Of a stretch of 64,000 bases of DNA, positions 1 to 7,802 are shown piece by piece (the first letter of the stretch is position 1; each line of letters starts with the position of its first letter). A program made the translations under genes and the position numbers. A model generated the notes under the pieces. It was not told the origin of the DNA, made no database searches, and saw nothing but the letters and a program-made list of their open reading frames with translations. Origin of the DNA: an uncultured Anaerococcus sp. Lineage in GTDB: Bacteria; Bacillota; Clostridia; Tissierellales; Peptoniphilaceae. The stretch lies in contig URUJ01000003.1 in NCBI GenBank assembly GCA_900551095.1, forward strand, positions 11,558 to 75,557, given 5' to 3'.

Positions 1-906
1 AAGTTTGTTAAATAATCCTATGCCACGACCCTCCTGACGCATATAAAGTAAAATCCCTTCACCATTTTCTTCTATAATTTTCAAAGCTTTGTGGAGTTGA
101 TTGCCACAATCGCATCTCTTTGATCCCAGAACATCACCTGTTAGACATTCTGAATGAATCCTAGTTAGGATATTTTCTCCTTTTATGTCACCTTTTGTTA
201 GGGCAATATGTTCCTTACCATTTTCTGGATCAATAAAACCAAGAGCTGTAAATTCACCGTAATCAGATGGAAGCTTAACTGGGTTTGTCATCTCTAGGTC
301 TAAAGCTTTATAATCTCTAATATATTGTTGAATTTCAGCTACACTTGTCATTACAAGGCCAAGTTTATCAGCAAGTTTTACTAGACCTTCTCCCTTCATC
401 ATATGGCCGTCTTCAGCCATTATCTCACAGCAAAGGCCCACTTCTTTTTTTCCTGCAAGTCTCATCAAATCCACAGTTGCCTCTGTGTGTCCATCTCTTT
501 CTAAAACTCCACCTTTTTTCGCAATAAGAGGAAAAACATGACCTGGTCTTCTAAAATCTTCTGGCTTTGAGGCAGGATTTACGATGTTTCTAATAGTTTC
601 AGCCCTTTCAAAGGCAGAAATTCCTGTTGAAGTATTTACATGATCTATAGATACTGTGAAGGCTGTCTCATGGTTATCTGTGTTATTAGCAACCATCAGA
701 GGTAGCTTGATATTTTCAGCTACTTCCTTGCTAATAGGAGTACAAATTAAACCCCTGCCGTATTTTGCCATGATATTTATCATCTGACCTGTGACATTTT
801 CTCCAGCACAAATAAAATCACCTTCATTTTCCCTTGTTTCATCATCTGTTACTATAATTAATTCGTCATTTCTTATAGCTTCTATAGCTTTTTCGATATT
901 TGTCAT
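1..906 (-). CDS. ribBA: RibBA: DHBP synthase / GTP cyclohydrolase II (3' end cut by window)
   Basis: Bifunctional riboflavin enzyme. The N-terminal domain makes 3,4-dihydroxy-2-butanone 4-phosphate from ribulose 5-phosphate, and the C-terminal domain opens GTP. The frame is open from an ATG at 906 to base 1 with no stop, giving 302 residues of a family usually near 400, so the rest lies outside the window. Visible marks are the N-terminal acidic DDETRENEGD motif of RibB, and further on the RibA zinc site with cysteines in SECLTGD and CDCGNQL, then RQEGRGIGL. It starts one base after the ribE stop and is the third gene of the FMN-riboswitch operon. ribH probably follows beyond the edge (inference). 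Confidence 0.95.
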   Translation of the reverse strand, partial: MTNIEKAIEAIRNDELIIVTDDETRENEGDFICAGENVTGQMINIMAKYGRGLICTPISKEVAENIKLPLMVANNTDNHETAFTVSIDHVNTSTGISAFERAETIRNIVNPASKPEDFRRPGHVFPLIAKKGGVLERDGHTEATVDLMRLAGKKEVGLCCEIMAEDGHMMKGEGLVKLADKLGLVMTSVAEIQQYIRDYKALDLEMTNPVKLPSDYGEFTALGFIDPENGKEHIALTKGDIKGENILTRIHSECLTGDVLGSKRCDCGNQLHKALKIIEENGEGILLYMRQEGRGIGLFNKL

Positions 907-907
907 A

Positions 908-1522
908 CTAGTTAAGGCCTAAGAGTGAGCCCAAATCCTCCTTATTATCATTTCTATATAATTTTTCCACAAAACGACCGATAATATCTGTTTCAATATT
1001 AACCAAATCACCTATTTTTTTATTTTTAAAATTTGTATTTGCAATTGTTTCTGGAATGAGTGAAACTTCGAAATTATCTGCACTTTCCGCTGATACAGTA
1101 AGGGAAATCCCGTCTAGACAAACAGACCCCTTATTTACAATATATTTGCAAATTTCTCTCGTAGTTTTAAACCTATACACATTTTTATTTATACCAATCA
1201 ATTTTCCAACCCCATCCACATGGCCTTGGACTATATGACCGTCAAGCCTATCAGAAAACCTCAAAGCTCTTTCAAGGTTAACGTACTTTCCTAAAATAGC
1301 CGGACTATATTTCGTTTTATCAAGGCTTTCTTTCATAAGATCTGCCTTATAATAATCATTGCCAAACTCAGTAACAGTAAGGCAAACTCCATCAGTCATT
1401 ATCGAATCACCAATTTTTAAATCTTCTAAGACATTTTTGCATGAAATTTTCACTTCTACATGGTCAGATTTTTGTCTAAAATCTGTAACTTTACCTAATT
1501 CAGTTGATATTCCTGTAAACAT
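908..1522 (-). CDS. ribE: Riboflavin synthase, alpha chain
   Basis: Dismutates two 6,7-dimethyl-8-ribityllumazine molecules into riboflavin, the last step of the pathway. The protein has the canonical MFTGI start and two lumazine-binding half-barrels. The family motifs LKIGDSIMTDGVCLTV and KGSVCLDGISLTV mark the two halves. I chose the ATG at 1522 because GAGG lies about six bases upstream and MFTGI is the family N-terminus; the frame also opens at a TTG at 1534 with no better support. Length is 204 aa, typical. It overlaps the end of ribD by 23 bp, which suggests translational coupling. Confidence 0.95.
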   Translation of the reverse strand: MFTGISTELGKVTDFRQKSDHVEVKISCKNVLEDLKIGDSIMTDGVCLTVTEFGNDYYKADLMKESLDKTKYSPAILGKYVNLERALRFSDRLDGHIVQGHVDGVGKLIGINKNVYRFKTTREICKYIVNKGSVCLDGISLTVSAESADNFEVSLIPETIANTNFKNKKIGDLVNIETDIIGRFVEKLYRNDNKEDLGSLLGLN

Positions 1523-2576
1523 TATTAACCTCAAGCATTATATCTTGACCAAATCTTTGGGTCTTATTTATTTCAAATTTTTTGGCATCCTTAATTTCAC
1601 TTACCCCTTCTCCCATGAAGGCTGACCTTGAATCTTTTCCGCCTACAACTATAGGGGCAATAAATTCATAAATCTTATCAACTAAGTCATTTTTTAGAAA
1701 ACTTGTATTTATCATCGACCCACCCTCAACAAGGATTGATGAAATATTCATCTTATAGAGTTTATCAACCAAATCATTAAGATCAACTTGACCGTTTAGG
1801 TTATTGCATCGGATAATCTTGGCATTAATGTCAGGATTTTTGTCAGATGTTGTAGCAATAATTGTTTCTTTATCAGATTTAAGATTAAAAATCTCAAGGT
1901 TTTTATCAAAATTTAAATCATTTGCAACTATTACTCTAACTGGATCGACTCCACCATCAAACCTACAAGTAAGTTTGGCATTATCTTTAATAAGAGTATT
2001 TTTACCAATCAAAATAGCATCATAATCATTTCTCAATTTATGGACAAAATTTCTTGATTTTTCTCCACTAATCCATTTTGAATCATAATCTTTAGTTGCA
2101 ATCTTTCCATCTAGACTCATTGCATATTTAAGGGCAACCAGCGGTCTATTGTACTTCATATTAAAGAAAAATTTCTCGTTTAAAAGCTTTCCTTCATCTT
2201 CTAAGACTCCAGTTATTACCTCAATACCTGCATCCTCCATCTTCTTTATGCTGTCAACTTTTGGATTTGTATCAAGATTTGAAATTACAACCCTTTTTAC
2301 CTTTTGCCTTATAACTTCGTCCACACAAGGTGGATTTTTACCAAAATGTGAACAAGGCTCTAGGTTTACAACCAATGTCGCACCCTCGGCGCTTTCTTTG
2401 GCATTTTTAAAACAATCAATTTCTGCATGGTCCAGACCAAAACCGTGATGGTAACCTTTAGAAATTATCTTTCCGTCCTTAACTAGGACAGCTCCAACCA
2501 TAGGATTTGTGAGAACCTTACCAGCACCTTTTCTAGCGAGACTAAAACATTCTCTCATCAATTTTTCATAATTCAA
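1500..2576 (-). CDS. ribD: Bifunctional pyrimidine deaminase/reductase RibD
   Basis: Catalyses deamination and then side-chain reduction of the pyrimidine intermediate of riboflavin synthesis. The N-terminal deaminase domain shows the zinc site HAEID and PCSHFGKNPPC (residues about 50-85). The C-terminal reductase domain follows from about residue 145 (RPLVALKYAMSLDGKIA). Length is 358 aa, normal. The start is a TTG at 2576: AGGAAG sits seven bases upstream, and the family has several residues before the MRECF segment, so the ATG at 2558 is less likely. First gene of the operon; its leader carries the FMN riboswitch and terminator. Confidence 0.95.
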   Translation of the reverse strand: MNYEKLMRECFSLARKGAGKVLTNPMVGAVLVKDGKIISKGYHHGFGLDHAEIDCFKNAKESAEGATLVVNLEPCSHFGKNPPCVDEVIRQKVKRVVISNLDTNPKVDSIKKMEDAGIEVITGVLEDEGKLLNEKFFFNMKYNRPLVALKYAMSLDGKIATKDYDSKWISGEKSRNFVHKLRNDYDAILIGKNTLIKDNAKLTCRFDGGVDPVRVIVANDLNFDKNLEIFNLKSDKETIIATTSDKNPDINAKIIRCNNLNGQVDLNDLVDKLYKMNISSILVEGGSMINTSFLKNDLVDKIYEFIAPIVVGGKDSRSAFMGEGVSEIKDAKKFEINKTQRFGQDIMLEVNNVYRNIN

Positions 2577-2599
2577 TCTATCACTTCCTTTTCGGGAAC

Positions 2600-2624
2600 T
2601 AAAAAAAGTCCCCTTTCAGGGGCT
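2600..2624 (-). terminator. Riboswitch-controlled intrinsic terminator
   Basis: Read on the minus strand, AGCCCCTGAAAGGGGACT forms a seven-pair GC-rich stem with a short loop, followed by seven T. It lies between the FMN aptamer and ribD, so it is the likely expression platform: FMN binding would favour this hairpin and stop transcription of the rib genes. Confidence 0.85.
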
Positions 2625-2658
2625 AAATTTCAAAGTAAATACATATATAAATATAATA

Positions 2659-2764
2659 CTTCTCTCATCCAGACTTTAACTGTCGGTATCGGAATTTCGC
2701 CGATTCAGCTTTCGCTCGCAGACTATAACTGCCGGTGGAGAATTTCACTCCGCCCTGAAGAATT
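2659..2764 (-). ncRNA. FMN riboswitch (RFN element)
   Basis: On the minus strand the conserved RFN blocks appear in order: CTTCAGGGCGGAGTGAAATT, then ACCGGCAGTTATAGTCTGCG, GCGAAAGC, then GATACCGACAG, AGTCTGGATGAGAGAAG. This is the known FMN-binding aptamer, about 105 nt long. It lies between the rib promoter and the terminator before ribD, so it should reduce riboflavin-gene transcription when FMN is plentiful. Confidence 0.97.
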
Positions 2765-2783
2765 TTTTATCTTTACAATGACA

Positions 2784-2812
2784 ATTATAATATAAGGTTT
2801 TCCTTTTGTCAA
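2784..2812 (-). promoter_or_regulatory. rib operon promoter
   Basis: On the minus strand a perfect TTGACA (2807-2812) is followed after 17 bp by a perfect TATAAT (2784-2789). It lies just upstream of the FMN aptamer and back to back with the promoter of the plus-strand gene at 2879. Confidence 0.9.
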
Positions 2813-2844
2813 ATCATTCTTGCGATACTTTCCTAACTGCAAAT

Positions 2845-2872
2845 TTAACTATCAAAAAAAATCTGATATAAT
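2845..2872 (+). promoter_or_regulatory. Promoter implying a leaderless mRNA
   Basis: TATAAT at 2867-2872 is preceded after 16 bp by a weak TTAACT (2845-2850). The start codon of the next gene begins only six bases after the -10 box, about where transcription should start, and there is no SD sequence in between. Confidence 0.55.
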
Positions 2873-2878
2873 ATAGTT

Positions 2879-3589
2879 ATGAGAAAATTAGATTATATAC
2901 CAAGAACAAAACTAAAAATGATTCATATTGATGAAGCGTATTCTTTTGGAATAGATTCAATTTTATTAGGGAATTTCGCTAAAATGAAGAAAAATAAAAT
3001 CCTCCTGGATATAGGTTCTGGAAATGGAATCCTTGCCATGATGGCAAATGACCTTTACAATTTAAAAAAAGTCTATGCAGTAGAAATCCAAAAAACAAAG
3101 ACAGATATTTTGGAGGAAAATTTAAGACTTAACGATATTAAAAATATCGAAATAATAAACAAAAATTTAAGCGATGTGGATTTTAGGGAAAACACCCTTG
3201 ACTATATTATTACAAATCCACCCTATTATAAAATAAATCAAAATATAAAAAATAAAAAAGAGGAATTTCTAATTTCTAGACAAGAACTTTACCTAAATCT
3301 TGATAATATATTTAACTTTGCCAATAAAACTCTAAAGGATAAGGGGAAACTTTTTATGATTCACAAACCAGAAAGAATGGTAGAAATTTTTACTAAAGCT
3401 GGCAATATAAAACCAAAAAGAATCCAGTTTGTATCCTCAACCTTTGATACCAAACCACAATTTATCCTAATAGAATTTGTTAAAAATGCCAAAGACGGAA
3501 TTAAAATCGAAGACCCAATTATAATCTATAAAGACGGCAATTATACAGACCAAGTTAGGAAAATAAACGGAAACTACAAGGAGGACTAA
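2879..3589 (+). CDS. tRNA1(Val) (adenine37-N6)-methyltransferase family protein (YabB/TrmN6-like)
   Basis: SAM-dependent methyltransferase of the TrmN6/YabB family, expected to methylate A37 of a tRNA; the exact substrate is inferred. The SAM-binding loop DIGSGNG is at residues 44-50 and the N6-adenine catalytic motif NPPY at 113-116. Length is 236 aa, typical. The N-terminus (RKLDY...FGIDSILLGNF) matches the family from its first residues, so the ATG at 2879 is the natural start although no SD precedes it and a -10 box is only six bases away. It overlaps rsmI by one base, the same pairing as yabB-yabC in Bacillus. Confidence 0.85.
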   Translation: MRKLDYIPRTKLKMIHIDEAYSFGIDSILLGNFAKMKKNKILLDIGSGNGILAMMANDLYNLKKVYAVEIQKTKTDILEENLRLNDIKNIEIINKNLSDVDFRENTLDYIITNPPYYKINQNIKNKKEEFLISRQELYLNLDNIFNFANKTLKDKGKLFMIHKPERMVEIFTKAGNIKPKRIQFVSSTFDTKPQFILIEFVKNAKDGIKIEDPIIIYKDGNYTDQVRKINGNYKED

Positions 3590-4407
3590 TGGATTACCAA
3601 ATATATTTTATCCCAACACCAATCGGAAACTTAGAAGACATGACTATAAGGGCAATTAATACCCTAAAATCAGTAGACCTAATAGCCTGTGAAGATACTA
3701 GAGAATCAAAGAAACTCCTTGATTTTTATAAAATAAATAAACCTCTCACTTCCTACCATAAATTTAATGAACAAGCGAAAAGCGAAGAGCTTATAAATAA
3801 GGCGTCTGAAGGCCTTACAATAGGAGTAATTAGCGATCAGGGCATGCCTGGGATGTCTGATCCTGGAGAGATTTTGATAAAAAAATGCCTAGAAAATAAT
3901 ATTTCCTACACAATCCTACCTGGTCCAAGTTCAATACTTACAGCCCTAATCGGTTCTGGCCAAGATATGAATCAATTTACATTTTATGGCTTTATTGGTA
4001 AAAAATCTAAAGAAAAAAAAGAACTTTATGAAAAATTAAAAACCGAGGATAAAACTTCAATAATCTTTGACTCTGTCCACAATCTTCCAAAAACCATCGA
4101 AGATTTTAAAGGACTTTTCCCAGAAAGAAAACTTACCATAGCAAGAGAGCTTACAAAGAAATTTGAAGAATACAAGACTTATACCATAAAAGATATTGAC
4201 CCAGAAGAAATCACCTTCAAAGGCGAATTTGTCCTAATTCTAGAAGGCAAAAAGGAAGAAAAGTCAGATGATATTTCAAATTTTGATGATAAAATAAGAC
4301 AAATGATAAATGATGGCAAGTCTACCAAAGAAATTGTCAAAACAATCAAAAAAGAAAGCGAATTTTCAAAAAACGAAATCTATGAATATGTTCTTAATTT
4401 TAAATAG
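3589..4407 (+). CDS. rsmI: 16S rRNA (cytidine1402-2'-O)-methyltransferase RsmI
   Basis: Methylates the 2'-OH of C1402 in the ribosomal decoding centre using SAM. The tetrapyrrole-methylase fold is clear: N-terminal FIPTPIGNLEDMT, then EDTRESKKLL, and the glycine-rich VISDQGMPGMSDPGE and LPGPSS segments. Length is 272 aa, as usual. Its ATG overlaps the stop of the preceding methyltransferase (TAATG), with a GGAGG upstream, so the two are probably coupled. The last 50 residues form a charged helical tail, common in the Firmicutes version. Confidence 0.95.
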   Translation: MDYQIYFIPTPIGNLEDMTIRAINTLKSVDLIACEDTRESKKLLDFYKINKPLTSYHKFNEQAKSEELINKASEGLTIGVISDQGMPGMSDPGEILIKKCLENNISYTILPGPSSILTALIGSGQDMNQFTFYGFIGKKSKEKKELYEKLKTEDKTSIIFDSVHNLPKTIEDFKGLFPERKLTIARELTKKFEEYKTYTIKDIDPEEITFKGEFVLILEGKKEEKSDDISNFDDKIRQMINDGKSTKEIVKTIKKESEFSKNEIYEYVLNFK

Positions 4408-4418
4408 GAGGCCTTAAT

Positions 4419-4649
4419 ATGAAAAATAAAAAATATAAGAAAATAGCTATATTAATACTTGTAATAGGAATAATTTTTATATTCTACGCCCTAAATCATC
4501 CAGAAGCGTCCTTTCCATGGTCTAATAATATAACATATATTATTTTACATAGTCTACCTTCTTCTAATTGTTTATTTTGCAAGCAAAAAAAATTAAAATA
4601 CAAAGTCCCAAATTATTATAAAAGTCTGGGACTTTTAACTTTGCTATAA
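4419..4649 (+). CDS. Small membrane protein, apparently frameshifted
   Basis: It has a very strong SD (AGGAGG) and a clean N-terminus: a lysine-rich start, one membrane segment (residues about 8-26) and the motif NHPEASFPWSNNITY. I do not know a function; I recall similar short proteins in Firmicutes with a second membrane segment, but could not verify that. As written, the reading frame then becomes hydrophilic, picks up a CLFC motif and runs through the transcription terminator to 4649. Skipping one base near 4536-4540 gives a frame coding ILFYIVYLLLIVYFASKKN, a second membrane segment, with a TAA at 4594-4596 before the terminator. I read this as a one-base deletion in TATATA or a sequencing error, so the last 37 residues are probably not real. 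Confidence 0.6.
   Translation: MKNKKYKKIAILILVIGIIFIFYALNHPEASFPWSNNITYIILHSLPSSNCLFCKQKKLKYKVPNYYKSLGLLTLL
4602..4638 (+). terminator. Terminator of the trmN6-rsmI operon
   Basis: AAAGTCCCA (4602-4610) pairs with TGGGACTTT (4627-4635), followed by a short T-rich run. It lies inside the 3' part of the reading frame that ends at 4649, which supports the view that the true gene ended earlier. Confidence 0.65.
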
Positions 4650-4672
4650 AAAACCACCCACATCGTGGATGG
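4648..4672 (-). terminator. Terminator downstream of rpsU
   Basis: On the minus strand CCATCCAC-GAT-GTGGGTGG forms a stem with one G-T pair, followed by six T. It lies eight bases past the rpsU stop. Confidence 0.8.
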
Positions 4673-4680
4673 CTAAATTA

Positions 4681-4863
4681 TTATCTTCTTTTTCTGTTTT
4701 TTCTTTTAGCAGCGTCGTTTTTCTTTTTCTTTATAACGCTTGGTTTTTCGTAGTGTTCTCTTCTTCTGTATTCAGAAAGTACACCGGATCTTGCGCATTG
4801 TCTTTTGAATCTCTTAATCGCACTGTCGATTGATTCGTTTTCTCCAACTCTGATTTCTGTCAT
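4681..4863 (-). CDS. rpsU: 30S ribosomal protein S21
   Basis: Small-subunit ribosomal protein that helps mRNA base-pair with the anti-SD region. The 60-residue product shows the S21 signature: VGENESIDSAIKRFKRQCARS, then a basic tail (KKKKNDAAKRKNRKRR). The ATG at 4863 follows a GAGGGGGG SD; the frame is open further upstream, but that part overlaps the HIT gene in another phase and is not S21. It lies 40 bp after the HIT gene, a frequent neighbour in Firmicutes, and is followed by a good terminator. Confidence 0.97.
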   Translation of the reverse strand: MTEIRVGENESIDSAIKRFKRQCARSGVLSEYRRREHYEKPSVIKKKKNDAAKRKNRKRR

Positions 4864-4903
4864 CTCTATCCCCCCTCTCGTATATGCACGGTCTAGACTT
4901 AAA

Positions 4904-5245
4904 TCAGCCTGGTGGCCATTGTAGGCTTCTGTCTCCAAGTACATGGAAATGCATATGAGGCACAGTTTGTCCTCCATCTTCTCCAATGTTGTTGACTATT
5001 CTATAGCCAGAATCAGCCATGCCCTTGTCTCGAGCAATTTTTCTGATTGCTAAAAATATCTTGCCTATCAAATCACTATCAGACTCATCGAGAGTCTCTA
5101 GACTTTCTATGTGCTTTTTTGGTATAACAAGAAAATGGATAGGTGCTTGTGGATCTAAATCGTCAAATGCAATTAACTCTTCATCTTCATAGATTATGTT
5201 AGATGGGATTTCACCTTCTACAATCTTACAAAATACACAATCCAT
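4904..5245 (-). CDS. HIT family (HinT-like) purine nucleoside phosphoramidase
   Basis: Histidine-triad nucleotide hydrolase. The N-terminus MDCVFCKIVEGEIPS is typical of HinT, and the catalytic triad HxHxH is at residues 97-101 (HMHFH) followed by VLGDR; it ends in WPPG, the usual C-terminus. Family members act on AMP- or GMP-lysine phosphoramidates; the physiological substrate is unknown. Length is 113 aa, normal. A GGGGGTGA SD precedes the ATG at 5245. It sits between mtaB and rpsU on the same strand, 53 bp after mtaB. Confidence 0.93.
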   Translation of the reverse strand: MDCVFCKIVEGEIPSNIIYEDEELIAFDDLDPQAPIHFLVIPKKHIESLETLDESDSDLIGKIFLAIRKIARDKGMADSGYRIVNNIGEDGGQTVPHMHFHVLGDRSLQWPPG

Positions 5246-5298
5246 ACTTCACCCCCATTAATATATATGTTACCACAATTATTTTTAAGAGTAAAGTT

Positions 5299-6600
5299 TT
5301 ATTTGCTTATTTTTCCGATTAATTCATCATCATTTATACCAGTTATTATTACATCTTTTATTTCATTGCTAGGTATGCTTGGATTTTTAACATTTACTCT
5401 AAGATAGTTTGTCGAATATCCAGATTTAAAGCCTCCCATATCAGATTTTTCCTCAAATAATACAGAAAGAGTCTTTCCTATTTGTTTACTTAAAAACTCC
5501 TCTCTATTGATTTTTTCAATAGCTTCCAAATCTTTTAAACGTTCTTTTTTTATATTTCCATTAACCTGATCTTTCATTTTTGCTGCTCTAGTGCCAGCTC
5601 TTTTTGAATATTTAAATAAATGGGTCTTGGCGAATTTTATTTCTTTTATAAAATTCATGGTTTCCTTGTGGTTTTCCTCTGTTTCACCAGGAAAGCCTAC
5701 TATTATATCAGTTGTAAGACCTACATTTGGGAAAACTTCCCTAATTAGGTCTATTTTTTCCTTAAACATAGCTGTGCCATATTTTCTATTCATTGCCTTT
5801 AGGACATCATCTGATCCTGATTGGAGCGATAAGTGGAAGTGATCACAGGCTTTTCCAGTAGCCTTCATTCTCTCTAGAAAATCTTTTGTAATGTGTCTTG
5901 GCTCCATAGATGAAAGACGAATCCTTTCAATTCCATCAACACTTGCCACATTTTCTATCACATCTATTAAAGATATGTCATCATCAAAATCTTTTCCGTA
6001 GCTTGCTACGTGAATTCCAGTTAGTACAATTTCCTTAAAACCATTTTCAGCTAGTCTTTTAGCTTCATTAACAATAGAATCCATTGGACGACTTACTACA
6101 TTTCCCCTAGCAAAAGGAATCAAACAATATGAGCAATACATATTACAACCGTCTTGGATTTTCATATAGGCCCTAGTCATTTCGGTTTGGTTTGAAATCT
6201 GTAAATCTTCAAAGGTTTTCTCTTCAGAAACTGATATAACTTGGTCGATTGCTTCCTTATTTTGAAGCATATCTTCACATAGATTTACAACTTCTTCTTT
6301 ATTTCTAGACCCTAAAACTATATCTACTCCATCTATTTTTGCTACATCTTCTGGTTTTACTTGGGAATAGCAACCCATTACTGCAATAATTGCATCAGGA
6401 TTATCTTTTCTAGCCCTAGAAATCATTTGGCGACTTTTTCTATCTGACATATTTGTAACTGTGCAGGTATTTATCACATAGATATCTGCATTTTTTTCTC
6501 TTCTCTCAAACCCTCTTTCTTCAAAGATTTCCTCTACGGCTTCTGATTCGTATTGGTTTACCTTACAACCTAGGGTTAGGATATTAAAAGTGTTTTTCAT
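5299..6600 (-). CDS. mtaB: tRNA (t6A37) methylthiotransferase MtaB
   Basis: Radical-SAM enzyme that adds a methylthio group to t6A at position 37 of ANN-decoding tRNAs. It has the N-terminal UPF0004 iron-sulfur domain with three cysteines (LGCKVNQYE, NTCTVTNMS, MGCYSQ), the radical-SAM CxxxCxxC as CNMYCSYC (residues about 153-160), and a C-terminal TRAM-like region. LGCKVNQYE separates MtaB from MiaB. Length is 433 aa, typical. Its start overlaps the dnaJ stop by ATGA, so it is the last gene of the heat-shock operon, where it also lies in Bacillus, although prmA and rsmE, present there, are missing here. Confidence 0.95.
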   Translation of the reverse strand: MKNTFNILTLGCKVNQYESEAVEEIFEERGFERREKNADIYVINTCTVTNMSDRKSRQMISRARKDNPDAIIAVMGCYSQVKPEDVAKIDGVDIVLGSRNKEEVVNLCEDMLQNKEAIDQVISVSEEKTFEDLQISNQTEMTRAYMKIQDGCNMYCSYCLIPFARGNVVSRPMDSIVNEAKRLAENGFKEIVLTGIHVASYGKDFDDDISLIDVIENVASVDGIERIRLSSMEPRHITKDFLERMKATGKACDHFHLSLQSGSDDVLKAMNRKYGTAMFKEKIDLIREVFPNVGLTTDIIVGFPGETEENHKETMNFIKEIKFAKTHLFKYSKRAGTRAAKMKDQVNGNIKKERLKDLEAIEKINREEFLSKQIGKTLSVLFEEKSDMGGFKSGYSTNYLRVNVKNPSIPSNEIKDVIITGINDDELIGKISK

Positions 6601-7706
6601 TCAAAAAAGTCCTTTACCTTATCAAAAAATGACTTATCTTCTCTAACTTCGTCTCCACTTGCCTCAGCGTAGTTTTTTAGAGCTTCTTTTTGCTCTTTAG
6701 ATAGCTTGGTTGGTGTTATTACTTTGACATAGAAGTAGAGGTTACCTGTTCTTCCTCTTCTTTTATCTTCTATACCCTCTTTTTTTAAAGTGAATTTCTC
6801 ACCAGTTTGAGTACCGGCAGGAATTTCAAATTCTACTGGTTTTCTTAGAGTTGCAACATTTATCTTGCCACCTAAGGCAGCTATTGGGAAAGAAATTGGC
6901 ATTTCATAATAGATATCAAGACCATCTCTCTTAAATATTTCATGGTTTGCTACCCTTAAGACTACATAAAGATCTCCAAATGGTCCACCATTTTCTCCTA
7001 CATTACCCTTGCCAGATAGCCTTATAACATTTTTATCTTCAACTCCGGATGGAATATCAATTTTGATTTTTTCTGACTTATATTCCTTGCCTGTTCCTTT
7101 ACAATTTTTGCATGGATTTTCTATTATTTCACCAGTTCCGTGACACTTAGAGCAAGTTACTGTTCGACTCATAGTACCAAAGGCAGTTCTTGATACTTCA
7201 TTTACCATTCCTTGTCCATGACAATCAGGACAGGTGTGTGTCTCTGATCCTTCTTCAGCCTTCGATCCATGGCAAACATGACATTCTACTTCACGTCTTA
7301 CCTGAATTTCTTTACTTGTACCAAAAGCCGCTTCTTGGAAAGTTAAATTTACAACCTGTTGGATATCATCACCTTTGATTGGTCTTTTAGCATTATTCCC
7401 GTAGCCTTGGTTAAATATATCTCCAAATAAATCACTAAAAATATCTCCAAAGCCACCAAATCCGCCATTAAAACCAGCTCCTCCGTTTTCAAAAGCGGCA
7501 GACCCATAGGCATCATATTTTTGTTTCTTTTCTGGATCTGATAATATTTCATAAGCTAAAGTAGCTTCTTTAAAATTTTGTTCTGCTTCCTTGTCATCTG
7601 GATTTAGATCTGGGTGGTATTTTTTAGCAAGTTTTCTATATTCTCTTTTAATTTCATCACTTGAGGCGCTTTTAGATACGCCAAGCACTTCATATGGATC
7701 TTTCAT
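6597..7706 (-). CDS. dnaJ: Chaperone DnaJ
   Basis: Hsp40 co-chaperone that stimulates DnaK ATPase and delivers substrates. Domains in order: J-domain with the HPD triad (YHPDLN), a glycine/phenylalanine-rich linker (about residues 72-95), four zinc-finger repeats CxxCxGxG or variants (CHVCHGSK, CPDCHGQG, CSKCHGTG, CKNCKGTG), and the C-terminal substrate domains. 369 aa from the ATG at 7706, which has GGAGG five bases upstream; a GTG 15 bp earlier lacks support. It is separated from dnaK by a terminator hairpin, which could lower dnaJ relative to dnaK. Confidence 0.97.
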   Translation of the reverse strand: MKDPYEVLGVSKSASSDEIKREYRKLAKKYHPDLNPDDKEAEQNFKEATLAYEILSDPEKKQKYDAYGSAAFENGGAGFNGGFGGFGDIFSDLFGDIFNQGYGNNAKRPIKGDDIQQVVNLTFQEAAFGTSKEIQVRREVECHVCHGSKAEEGSETHTCPDCHGQGMVNEVSRTAFGTMSRTVTCSKCHGTGEIIENPCKNCKGTGKEYKSEKIKIDIPSGVEDKNVIRLSGKGNVGENGGPFGDLYVVLRVANHEIFKRDGLDIYYEMPISFPIAALGGKINVATLRKPVEFEIPAGTQTGEKFTLKKEGIEDKRRGRTGNLYFYVKVITPTKLSKEQKEALKNYAEASGDEVREDKSFFDKVKDFFE

Positions 7707-7722
7707 ATTTCCTCCAATCACT

Positions 7723-7750
7723 AAAAAAAGCTATTTCACTAGGAAATAGC
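7723..7750 (-). terminator. Intercistronic terminator between dnaK and dnaJ
   Basis: On the minus strand GCTATTTC pairs with GAAATAGC around a five-base loop and is followed by seven T. As it lies inside the operon, it is likely a partial terminator, or an mRNA-processing hairpin, that sets the DnaK:DnaJ ratio. Confidence 0.75.
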
Positions 7751-7802
7751 CCCTTTTATCAATTGTTTTTATTATACTATCTAAAGTAAATCTTTCAAAA
7801 GA

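Noticed and set aside
1523..1534. Upstream TTG start for riboflavin synthase
   Set aside because: The residues added are the translated SD region; the family begins MFTGI, which fits the ATG at 1522.
4561..4649. CLFCKQKK as a zinc or redox motif in the small membrane protein
   Set aside because: The stretch lies after the likely frameshift and runs through a terminator, so it is probably not part of the real protein.
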